Shown here one piece after another: positions 1 to 5,831 of a DNA stretch of 10,278 nucleotides. Under the pieces are notes generated by a model. That model worked only from the letters and a program-made list of their open reading frames with translations. It searched no databases and was not told the origin of the DNA. Both the position numbers and the translations under genes were made by a program. Location: the NCBI GenBank assembly GCA_013329355.1, contig DUKK01000111.1, positions 1 to 10,278 of the forward strand. Direction: 5' to 3'. This DNA is from Candidatus Poseidoniaceae archaeon (lineage in GTDB: Archaea; Thermoplasmatota; Poseidoniia; Poseidoniales; Poseidoniaceae). The number at the start of each line of letters is the position of its first letter. The first letter of the stretch is position 1.

Positions 1-906
1 GCCAGATAGCATTCCGTAAATAACTCCGATTATCGACAATACCACCAGTGGTGGGAAGAAGCCGATTGCAGTGTGCGACCAACGGGAGATTTCAGGCCAA
101 CGCTTGTTGGCGACCATGCGGGTATAACCATAGTTTCGCATTTGCTTCATGTAGGGCTTAAAAGGCACACGTCTACGATGGGGCATTACATTAGAGGGGT
201 CAATGAATAATTTGTGTCCTTTACGCTGGATTTTAGCATCTAGCACAACGTCTTCCGCACCGATGCAACCCTCCTCAAAGAAGTCAACTTCTCTCAGGTT
301 TGCCATGCGGTGAGCACAGTTGACACCAGGGTTATGGGATATAGGCACTAATTCACCTTTTGGTTGAGCACCATACCGTGTTCCAGCCGTCATAAATTTC
401 GTACAGAATGCTACATCCGCACATTTGGCACCAAACGAATCATCATCAGGGGCAAAATTTGGGCCACCGACAGCGCCAACCTTTGGATCTTCAAACCAAC
501 GAACTAATTTCTCAACCCAATCTAGTGGTGGAATCGTGTCATCATCGGTGAACAATACCAGATCATGGTCCATTTGCTTTAGGGCAAAGTTACACGCATC
601 TGCACGGTTATTTGATGAATCATCTAACCAAGTTGCGCCGTATTTTTCACAAACTTGTTTGGTGTGGTCTTTAGATTTTGAGTCAGCAATAACGACCTCG
701 AAATGCGGATAGGTCTGTTTTGATAGTCGCTCTAGCACAATTTCTAACTCGTCTGCATTGTTGATTGTTGGTATCAAGACCGCTGACTTGTATGGCTGAC
801 CGTCTGCCTTTAGCAGTGGCTCAATACTGGCGCCCATGGAGTTTCCACGTGAGACTCCATTATCAATCCAAGGGGCTGTTTGATTTTTATTAGGTAAGAA
901 TTCCAT
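1..906 (-). CDS. Family 2 glycosyltransferase, C-terminus cut off by window edge
   Basis: Transfers a sugar from an activated donor to an acceptor, probably at the membrane for surface polysaccharide or glycoprotein; donor and acceptor cannot be told. From the ATG at 906, 302 codons stay open to the window edge with no stop, so the gene is partial. Residues 41-85 form a typical GT-A nucleotide-binding start (AVLIPTINN, then LSKQTYPHFEVVIADSKSKD). The metal-binding DxD-type motif is TDDD at about 120-123, followed by a GAED acidic motif at about 216-219 and a basic region at 243-270. A hydrophobic stretch at about 278-300 looks like a membrane helix, so the enzyme is probably a GT-A domain followed by membrane anchors. 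The first 40 residues are not conserved-looking; Met24 is an alternative start. The gene is divergent from PCNA. The family call is secure, the specific role is not. Confidence 0.88.
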   Translation of the reverse strand, partial: MEFLPNKNQTAPWIDNGVSRGNSMGASIEPLLKADGQPYKSAVLIPTINNADELEIVLERLSKQTYPHFEVVIADSKSKDHTKQVCEKYGATWLDDSSNNRADACNFALKQMDHDLVLFTDDDTIPPLDWVEKLVRWFEDPKVGAVGGPNFAPDDDSFGAKCADVAFCTKFMTAGTRYGAQPKGELVPISHNPGVNCAHRMANLREVDFFEEGCIGAEDVVLDAKIQRKGHKLFIDPSNVMPHRRRVPFKPYMKQMRNYGYTRMVANKRWPEISRWSHTAIGFFPPLVVLSIIGVIYGMLSG

Positions 907-943
907 ACAACACTATTGAAGTTGTAATACACTGCTTTTCGCG

Positions 944-951
944 TTTTATTA
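944..951 (+). promoter_or_regulatory. TATA-like box for the PCNA gene
   Basis: TTTTATTA lies about 60 bases before the PCNA ATG at 1008. An archaeal TATA box this far upstream predicts a transcript start near 974 and a leader of about 34 bases. That agrees with the ribosome-binding site seen before the gene. Assigned by position and composition only. Confidence 0.4.
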
Positions 952-991
952 TGGTAAGTTCATAAGCCGTCGAAAGTGCAATGACAAGTAG

Positions 992-999
992 AGAGGGGT
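992..999 (+). promoter_or_regulatory. Ribosome-binding site that sets the PCNA start at 1008
   Basis: AGAGGGGTG, close to the archaeal Shine-Dalgarno consensus GGAGGTG, ends 8 bases before the ATG at 1008. It lies downstream of the in-frame ATG at 981, so it supports the later start. Translation from 1008 also gives the usual PCNA N-terminus and length. Confidence 0.65.
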
Positions 1000-1007
1000 G
1001 CTATCTC

Positions 1008-1748
1008 ATGTTGAACGTCACAGCCCGATTAGACCTGATGAGCAAGATTTTGGATACGTTGAAAGCCGTTGTTGAAGACGCTAAGTTTGATTTTAAAGAA
1101 AACAGTCTTCACATAAGAGTGGTCGACCATTCGCATGTTGCAATGATTCAGATGGATATTGATTCCGCAGCATTTGATACTTGGGAATTAGATGAGACAT
1201 CAATTGCTTTTGAAATTGACATGGTCCGTGACTTGGTTAGTTTGGGCACACCAGACGAAATGCTGAATCTAAAAGCAGATGAAGGAACAGGTGTTTTGCA
1301 AGCTAAACTTGGCAATGTCGAGGGGGAGTTGCGGACTATCGACCCGTCAACAATTACCGTTCCTGCACTACCGCCATTGGACCCAAAATGTAAGGTTCAC
1401 CTAAGTGGTAGTGATTTCATAAGAATTCTGAAAGCGGCAGCCTTGGGCGGCGATATGATGACTCTGGCTATTAACAAAGACCACTTTACCGTCAGCGCAA
1501 ATAGTACTAACAGCAACATCCAAGTTAATTTCCACAAAGATGATTTACAGTTGTTCGAATTCGATAATCCGGCTCACAGTCAATACTCACTTGGATACTT
1601 GCAGCCACTAAACAAAGTCATTGGGCGAGTGGAAACATTGGAGATTGGCTTTGGAGAAAACTACCCACTAGCCATCAATTTTGCTTTCCATGATGGTGCT
1701 GTTGAAGTCAAGTACTTCTTAGCACCGAGAGTCGAAGGCGATATATGA
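1008..1748 (+). CDS. pcn: DNA polymerase sliding clamp (PCNA)
   Basis: Homotrimeric ring that encircles DNA and tethers replicative polymerase, ligase, FEN1 and repair enzymes. The start at 1008 gives 246 residues, the usual archaeal PCNA length. The frame is open back to an ATG at 981, but the nine extra residues have no family counterpart and a good ribosome-binding site precedes 1008. Visible features: N-domain with DHSHVAM at 40-46 (family motif DPSHVAM), the interdomain connecting loop around 111-127 (DPSTITVPALPPLDP) that receives PIP-box partners, YSLGYL at 193-198, and a C-terminal LAPRVEGDI that closes the partner-binding pocket. The gene ends directly against TFS on the other strand: the overlapping stops form TGATCA. 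Nothing suggests degeneration. Confidence 0.96.
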   Translation: MLNVTARLDLMSKILDTLKAVVEDAKFDFKENSLHIRVVDHSHVAMIQMDIDSAAFDTWELDETSIAFEIDMVRDLVSLGTPDEMLNLKADEGTGVLQAKLGNVEGELRTIDPSTITVPALPPLDPKCKVHLSGSDFIRILKAAALGGDMMTLAINKDHFTVSANSTNSNIQVNFHKDDLQLFEFDNPAHSQYSLGYLQPLNKVIGRVETLEIGFGENYPLAINFAFHDGAVEVKYFLAPRVEGDI

Positions 1749-2102
1749 TCAATACTCGCGCCAACCATGACCGCATTCTTTGCAAGTTAGCATTCTAGTT
1801 TCTGGTTCATCAGATGAACGTGTCTGTTCAAGGTATGCATATACCTCTACAGCATCACATTTCGGGCACATGTAAGTGTCTTTAGTGAGAATCCCCTGCA
1901 TCTTATCTGAGTCCTTAATCACCTCATATTCACGCTTCTCTGCTTTTGTTTCAGACTTGACATTGAATAGGTCAACATCTTCACCATCGGTTCCCTTGAT
2001 GACTAATTTTGCTGGGCCCACATACCCGCACTTGTAGTTAGGACATGTGATGTTACCACTGGGGTCAGGAAACGATAAGGTTCCACATTTTGGACAAAAC
2101 AT
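1749..2102 (-). CDS. tfs: Transcription elongation factor TFS (TFIIS/RPB9-like)
   Basis: Rescues backtracked archaeal RNA polymerase by inserting an acidic hairpin into the secondary channel and stimulating transcript cleavage. With the ATG at 2102 the protein has 117 residues. The N-terminal zinc ribbon uses C3, C6, C20 and C25; the second pair is spaced CX4C rather than the more usual CX2C. The C-terminal ribbon uses C79, C82, C107 and C110. The catalytic Asp-Glu pair is D98-E99 within TRSSDEPETR, the TFIIS signature, so this is an active cleavage factor rather than an Rpb9 subunit. A GTG at 2108 would add two residues, but a TATA-like box centred about 25 bases upstream of 2102 fits a leaderless transcript starting at the ATG. 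The gene abuts PCNA at its 3' end. Confidence 0.95.
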   Translation of the reverse strand: MFCPKCGTLSFPDPSGNITCPNYKCGYVGPAKLVIKGTDGEDVDLFNVKSETKAEKREYEVIKDSDKMQGILTKDTYMCPKCDAVEVYAYLEQTRSSDEPETRMLTCKECGHGWREY

Positions 2103-2123
2103 GCGCACCCCTATCCTATCGGA

Positions 2124-2132
2124 TTAATTAAT
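2124..2132 (-). promoter_or_regulatory. TATA-like box for TFS
   Basis: An AT-only stretch (TTAATTAAT on the plus strand) is centred about 25 bases upstream of the TFS ATG at 2102, the spacing expected between an archaeal TATA box and the transcript start. It therefore predicts a leaderless TFS mRNA and would exclude the GTG at 2108 as start. Position-based inference. Confidence 0.45.
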
Positions 2133-2176
2133 GTATGCAAAAGACGCAGATTATCCCATTAAATTACAGTCGTCCG

Positions 2177-2185
2177 GTATACTAA
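2177..2185 (+). promoter_or_regulatory. Candidate TATA-like box for the Nop5-fibrillarin-Fpg operon
   Basis: GTATACTAA is centred about 30 bases before the GTG at 2211. ATTAAATTA at 2158-2166 is an alternative that would give a short leader. The start codon of Nop5 is itself uncertain, so neither box can be fixed. Confidence 0.25.
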
Positions 2186-2210
2186 CGATTACCATAATCA
2201 ATGTTTATCA

Positions 2211-3152
2211 GTGGTAAGCGTGAAAACCTCGACCGTTTTCCCCTTCAATATGTGGCTATGGTATGATTGGCAGGCTGCGGCAGTTGCCGATGATGACGGC
2301 GTCATACACGACTCAGCTGTGTGGGATGGCTTTTTTGATCAAAGAGCATTAATTGAACGGCTACACTGTATTGCTAATGGGGGTCTGACTCAAGAGGCTC
2401 GGCTATTACAGAACCGGTTTCCTGATGCCAAACCAACTATTCATGGAGACCCTCTTTTGCCTGCGGCTGATTGGCCGCTACCGTCAGAAGAGGCACTTGG
2501 CGCAGCAGACAAGGCGGCAACGGAAATGGCCAGACAAGGCGTTGCAAAAGCGGCTGGCGACCCAGACCGTCGACTCGAGCACCTACTGCGGGCAAGCGAC
2601 GAACTACGAGCGACCTTTCTTACCATGGAAGCCAGACTTGTTGAGTGGATTGGTTTGTTTTTGCCAGAATTACGATTTGGTAAAGACCGCTCTACTTTAG
2701 CCAAAGCAGTAGGTGAAGCAGACTCACTAGCTGAACTTGCTAGTCAACTGGCGGTCTCAATGCCGGAGTCTGGCCCTTCAAAATCAGAATGGAAATCACT
2801 ACGCGAGTGGGGTGATTCCACTGCTACCTTCAAAGGTAAATTAGACCGTTTGGAAAATGGTATTAGAGAATTAGCAGAATCTCATCTGCCATCATTGTCG
2901 ATGATGCTTGGTCCTTTGCTTGCAGCTCGGTTGTGTGTCGAAGCGCATGGCAGAATGCGTCTTGCGAGACTACCGGCCGGAACCGTTCAGGTCTTGGGCG
3001 CAGAGAAGGCATTTTTCAATCATCTCAAGACCGGTGCAGCACCGCCCAAACATGGTCATATTTTCATGCACCCATGGATTTCTCGCTCACCTCGCTGGGT
3101 AAGAGGGAAGATTGCTCGAACAATTGCAGCAAAGGCTAGTATTGCGGCTTAA
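2211..3152 (+). CDS. Nop5 (Nop56/58 homologue), box C/D sRNP core protein, ended early by an in-frame TAA
   Basis: Scaffold of the archaeal box C/D sRNP: its N-terminal domain binds fibrillarin, a coiled coil dimerises, and the C-terminal Nop domain binds L7Ae and the guide RNA. The open frame gives 313 residues. The signature Nop region lies at about 234-313, with LPAGTVQVLGAEKAFF at 254-269, PPKHG at 278-282 and RGKIARTIAAKASIAA up to the stop. Families read IAARVDAF here; this gene reads IAA-stop-VDAF and then stays open for 36 more codons (separate entry). The truncation removes the last helix of the Nop domain and the basic tail. The start is uncertain: GTG 2211, GTG 2220 or ATG 2250 are possible, and none has a strong ribosome-binding site. 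Fibrillarin, its direct partner, follows. The family call is secure; whether the stop is real is open. Confidence 0.9.
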   Translation: MVSVKTSTVFPFNMWLWYDWQAAAVADDDGVIHDSAVWDGFFDQRALIERLHCIANGGLTQEARLLQNRFPDAKPTIHGDPLLPAADWPLPSEEALGAADKAATEMARQGVAKAAGDPDRRLEHLLRASDELRATFLTMEARLVEWIGLFLPELRFGKDRSTLAKAVGEADSLAELASQLAVSMPESGPSKSEWKSLREWGDSTATFKGKLDRLENGIRELAESHLPSLSMMLGPLLAARLCVEAHGRMRLARLPAGTVQVLGAEKAFFNHLKTGAAPPKHGHIFMHPWISRSPRWVRGKIARTIAAKASIAA

Positions 3153-3263
3153 GTTGACGCGTTTGAAGGTAAACCTTGGACAAGGGAAATGGTAGATGAA
3201 ATCGACAAAAAGATTGAGGGAATCAAGACCGCTAATCCCAAACCGAAACGCCGCACAAGGTAG
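3150..3263 (+). other. In-frame continuation of Nop5 beyond the TAA at 3150-3152
   Basis: After TAA at 3150-3152 the same frame encodes 36 residues ending at TAG 3261-3263. It starts VDAFEGKPWT and ends KTANPKPKRRTR. This matches the expected end of archaeal Nop5: RVD(A/Y)F, a charged helix, then a Pro/Lys/Arg-rich tail. The continuation ends 8 bases before the fibrillarin start, normal operon spacing, whereas the TAA leaves an unusually large 119-base gap. A single substitution in TAA (to AAA) would give Lys in place of the usual basic residue. So the segment was recently, or still is, part of the protein. Confidence 0.85.
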
Positions 3264-3266
3264 GTG
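3262..3266 (+). promoter_or_regulatory. Ribosome-binding site that sets the fibrillarin TTG start
   Basis: AGGTG, inside the sequence AGGTAGGTGCTGAT, lies 5 bases before the TTG at 3272. It overlaps the TAG that closes the Nop5 continuation frame. This is the best Shine-Dalgarno match near the gene and supports the unusual TTG start. Confidence 0.6.
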
Positions 3267-3271
3267 CTGAT

Positions 3272-3985
3272 TTGAGCAAAAATAGACCGCGATTCGAGAT
3301 GTTGTCATGGGCTATACGTTTGGATGGGCGTACGCTATGGTCAGAAAATGCGGTTTTTGGGGCATCTGTATATGGTGAATCTCTCAGAAAATTCTCGGGG
3401 ACTGAATATCGACGCTGGGACCCTACTCGGTCGAAGTTAGCTGCAGCCATTCTGCGAACTAAACGAAATAAATCCTTGCTCTTGCCAGAACCTGGCTCTA
3501 CAGTGTTGTATCTTGGTGCGGGACACGGCACCTCAATTAGCCACCTCCATGACCACCTTTGTGGGGCAGATAATGACCTAAATGGAAGAATAGTAGCGGT
3601 AGATTTAGCACCACGGTGTCTCAGAGATTTAACCTATCTTGCGAGGTCCAGAACGGGACTTGTGCCCATCTTAGGTGACGCTCGCAAGCATACTAGCTGG
3701 GGTGTATTGGTCCCACACCCGGTAAATTGGTTATTCCAAGATGTCGCCCAGTCAGGACAAGTTGAGATATTTGTAACGGCATGCCGACGTTTTTTGAATC
3801 TCGGAGGACTTGGTCTATTATCACTCAAGGCAGCGAGTGAACGTTGGACAGGAGAAGGTGAGCATGTTTTATTCAACAAGGTAGCAACACAATTGACAGA
3901 AAGCGGGTTTGAAGTTGAAGAAAGAATCAAATTGACTGGTTATGAAGATAACCATGTGCTTTTTGTGACTCGTCGTGTTGAGTAG
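3272..3985 (+). CDS. flpA: Fibrillarin-like rRNA/tRNA 2'-O-methyltransferase
   Basis: Catalytic subunit of the box C/D sRNP; methylates ribose 2'-OH of rRNA and tRNA at guide-selected sites using S-adenosylmethionine. The 237-residue protein starts at TTG with a ribosome-binding site just upstream. Family landmarks are in order: GTEYRRWDPTRSKLAAAI at 43-60, SAM-binding motif I as YLGAGHGTSISHLHD at 80-94, VAVDLAPR at 108-115, GDARK at 135-139, QDVAQ at 156-160, and KAAS at 186-189 with the expected catalytic Lys186. His228 near the end matches the conserved histidine of the family. The glycine-rich loop reads GAGHGT rather than the commoner GAASGT. Next to Nop5, as in many archaea, and 3 bases before the glycosylase gene, so all three are probably co-transcribed. 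Confidence 0.96.
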   Translation: MSKNRPRFEMLSWAIRLDGRTLWSENAVFGASVYGESLRKFSGTEYRRWDPTRSKLAAAILRTKRNKSLLLPEPGSTVLYLGAGHGTSISHLHDHLCGADNDLNGRIVAVDLAPRCLRDLTYLARSRTGLVPILGDARKHTSWGVLVPHPVNWLFQDVAQSGQVEIFVTACRRFLNLGGLGLLSLKAASERWTGEGEHVLFNKVATQLTESGFEVEERIKLTGYEDNHVLFVTRRVE

Positions 3986-3988
3986 TTC

Positions 3989-4891
3989 ATGCCCGAGTTA
4001 CCTGAGGTGGAGACGGTCAAGACGGGCCTCAGCAAAGCGTGGATTGGTAAGACGATTGACGAGATAATTCTACGCAGGGACAATCTGCGTTATCCATTTC
4101 CGGAGAATTTTGCCAATCGATTAGCCGGTCAAAGAATAGTTGACATTCGGCGGCGAGCAAAATACATGCTGATTGATACCGATGGAGAGTTAGTATTCTT
4201 GTCTCACTTGGGGATGTCTGGCAAGTATACAATATTCAGTGCCGAACAAGTGGCTGATTACGATTTATCTGTGCCTGATGAGCAATCAGCATTTGGCACC
4301 AGAACCGGATTTGATGGGCGTCATGATCATATGGAGATCCGTTTTACTGATGGTTCTATTTCAGTTTACACAGACCCGCGTAGATTTGGCATAGTCAAAT
4401 TATTTCATCGCGCCGAGGAAACTGTCGAACCACTGCTGGAGGTTTTGGGACCTGAACCATTTGATGAATGGAATTCAACGATTGCTGCGGCAAAGTGTCG
4501 AGGCAAGCGCTCACCAATCAAAACTACTCTACTTGACCAAAAGTTTGTTGTTGGCGTCGGCAACATATACGCTTGTGAAGCCCTGCACAATGCCGGAATC
4601 TCACCCACTAAATTAGCTGCTAAATTGGTGACTAAAACCGGAAAACCCACCAAAGCCTTGGAAAATTTGGTTGACGAGGTCAAGGTAGTGTTGAACAAAG
4701 CGATCGCCGCAGGAGGTTCAACTCTGAATGATTTCGCTGATGTAGATGGGAACCTGGGTTATTTTTCTCATCACTTCACTATATATGGTCGGGAGGACCA
4801 GCCGTGTCTAAAAGCCGACTGTTCGGGAACTGTAGAACGTATAGTCCAGTCTAATCGCTCGACATTCTGGTGCCCAAGATGCCAAAAATAG
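3989..4891 (+). CDS. mutM: Formamidopyrimidine-DNA glycosylase (Fpg/MutM), bacterial type
   Basis: Removes 8-oxoguanine and formamidopyrimidines and nicks the abasic site by beta/delta-elimination. All key residues are visible in the 300-residue protein: N-terminal MPELPEVETV with Pro2 (the nucleophile after Met removal) and Glu3, Lys58 in RRRAKYM, SHLGMSG at 72-78, DPRRFG at 129-134, and the helix-two-turn-helix GVGNIYACEALH at 189-200 containing Asn192. The C-terminal zinc finger has C273, C278, C295 and C298 with Arg290 in SNRSTFWC. The first cysteine pair is CX4C, a spacing I associate with alphaproteobacterial Fpg. It is about 30 residues longer than the usual 270, partly from an insertion around 84-112. 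Archaea mostly use other 8-oxoG glycosylases, so acquisition from bacteria is likely. It follows fibrillarin after 3 bases and abuts the LysE-family gene. Confidence 0.96.
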   Translation: MPELPEVETVKTGLSKAWIGKTIDEIILRRDNLRYPFPENFANRLAGQRIVDIRRRAKYMLIDTDGELVFLSHLGMSGKYTIFSAEQVADYDLSVPDEQSAFGTRTGFDGRHDHMEIRFTDGSISVYTDPRRFGIVKLFHRAEETVEPLLEVLGPEPFDEWNSTIAAAKCRGKRSPIKTTLLDQKFVVGVGNIYACEALHNAGISPTKLAAKLVTKTGKPTKALENLVDEVKVVLNKAIAAGGSTLNDFADVDGNLGYFSHHFTIYGREDQPCLKADCSGTVERIVQSNRSTFWCPRCQK

Positions 4892-5518
4892 TTAGAATAA
4901 TGTTATTAAAACGGATGCGGCGAATAGCCAAAGAGCTAATGCGGTAATTCGGTAAATTATCTGACCTTTTGTGCGTAACCAGTCTACAGCCCCGGTTCCA
5001 GTCAATAAAAGGGCCACAATCAAATACCAAATCATGTCGATACTCATCCCAAGCATACCGATTACCAGTTTGGTTGCAAAACCCATTCCAGGTTCTAATA
5101 CCTGAGCCAACACAGCAACTAAAAAAAGTGCTATTTTGGGATTAAAGAAGGCTATAGAGAACCCTTCAATGAACCCCTGCCGCCTAATCCTACCATCGTT
5201 TTTAGGCGATTTCTCATCAAGATTGACATCATCAAACCACATTAAAAACCCGTACCAAACTAATAGCCCTACGCCAATCAACTGGAGAATTAGAAATACA
5301 TCCGGAGCATTTTCCAGCAGGACAATTAGGCCGAAAACTGCACTTATTGCATATATGCCAAAGCCTATTCCATGGCCAACTGCACATGCGACGCCTTGGG
5401 AACGTCCGCCAACAATAGTGTTACGGATTACTACCATGACGCTTGGACCTGGCGAGATTGCACCGAGAAAAAAGAAGGTGCCAGCGGCAAAAATCGCCTC
5501 CCAAGCCAGACCCTCCAT
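4892..5518 (-). CDS. LysE/RhtB family amino-acid or metabolite exporter
   Basis: Inner-membrane exporter of amino acids or related small molecules, driven by ion gradients; the substrate cannot be read from sequence. The 208 residues are the family's usual length and give about six membrane helices. The N-terminal signature GAISPGPSVMVVIRNTIVGG lies at 19-38, with VGHGIGFGIY at 48-57. FFNPK at 124-128 marks the second repeat. A charged loop at about 96-114 separates the two halves. ATG at 5518 has no ribosome-binding site, but an AT-rich box about 29 bases upstream fits a leaderless transcript. Its stop directly abuts that of Fpg; a T5 run on the transcribed strand right after the stop, inside Fpg, could serve as terminator. 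Confidence 0.92.
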   Translation of the reverse strand: MEGLAWEAIFAAGTFFFLGAISPGPSVMVVIRNTIVGGRSQGVACAVGHGIGFGIYAISAVFGLIVLLENAPDVFLILQLIGVGLLVWYGFLMWFDDVNLDEKSPKNDGRIRRQGFIEGFSIAFFNPKIALFLVAVLAQVLEPGMGFATKLVIGMLGMSIDMIWYLIVALLLTGTGAVDWLRTKGQIIYRITALALWLFAASVLITLF

Positions 5519-5543
5519 GCCTAGTGGACGTAGTTGGTTGAAT

Positions 5544-5551
5544 CAATATTT
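5544..5551 (-). promoter_or_regulatory. TATA-like box for the LysE-family gene
   Basis: AAATATTG on the minus strand is centred about 29 bases before the ATG at 5518, consistent with a leaderless or near-leaderless transcript. The box overlaps the first bases of the region following the upstream small gene, so the exporter need not depend on read-through. Confidence 0.35.
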
Positions 5552-5555
5552 CCGA

Positions 5556-5732
5556 TTAAAAGCTATACAGCATGAAGTTTCCTCGTCCTTCCTGAAGGCG
5601 TTGCGCAGTCTCAAAAGACGCTCGCATTATGTCGTTACGAATTGCTATCTGGCTTCTAACTCGTTCTAACGCTCTCTCAAAGGTAACCTCTGGAGGCGCC
5701 TTTGCTGGGGTTTTTTTTGATTGGCTCTCCAT
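5556..5732 (-). CDS. Small charged helical protein, function unknown
   Basis: A 58-residue protein I do not recognise. Residues 1-14 (MESQSKKTPAKAPP) are polar and basic. Residues 16-50 (from VTFERALERVRSQIAIRND) look like one or two amphipathic helices, and the end is GNFMLYSF. It could be a small nucleic-acid-binding or partner protein, but nothing fixes a role. The frame is open back to an ATG at 5810, which would give 84 residues. I prefer 5732 because TTTAATA sits 28 bases upstream, the spacing of a leaderless archaeal promoter, although an AT-rich stretch around 5834 could serve the longer form equally. Codons 5-8 contain a run of eight A, prone to slippage or sequencing error. Same strand as its neighbours. 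Confidence 0.55.
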   Translation of the reverse strand: MESQSKKTPAKAPPEVTFERALERVRSQIAIRNDIMRASFETAQRLQEGRGNFMLYSF

Positions 5733-5756
5733 GTAATGTCCAAAGACTTCTATCCT

Positions 5757-5763
5757 ATTAAAT
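5757..5763 (-). promoter_or_regulatory. TATA-like box for the small helical protein
   Basis: TTTAATA on the minus strand is centred 28 bases upstream of the ATG at 5732. It supports the short form of the gene and a leaderless transcript. If translation starts at 5810 this sequence would be coding. Confidence 0.35.
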
Positions 5764-5831
5764 GTATAGTTTAAGGCGATTTGCAACCTATTTTTACCGG
5801 TTTTCGGCATAATATGGGAAATTGAATCATT

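Noticed and set aside
425..712. 95-codon open frame on the plus strand
   Set aside because: It is antisense to the glycosyltransferase catalytic domain, which has clear motifs on the other strand.
981..1007. Upstream ATG that would extend PCNA by nine residues
   Set aside because: The extra residues have no counterpart in PCNA, and a Shine-Dalgarno-like site lies after this ATG, just before the one at 1008.
2425..2704. Open frames on both strands inside Nop5
   Set aside because: They are shadows of the Nop5 coding sequence with no family similarity.
5136..5669. 177-codon open frame on the plus strand
   Set aside because: It is antisense to the LysE-family gene and the small helical gene. 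Its product is Pro/Thr/Ser-rich with no fold or family pattern, as expected for the reverse of a membrane-protein gene.
5707..5718. GGGGTTTTTTTT as a possible plus-strand terminator
   Set aside because: No rightward gene ends nearby; the run is the complement of Lys codons at the start of the small helical protein.
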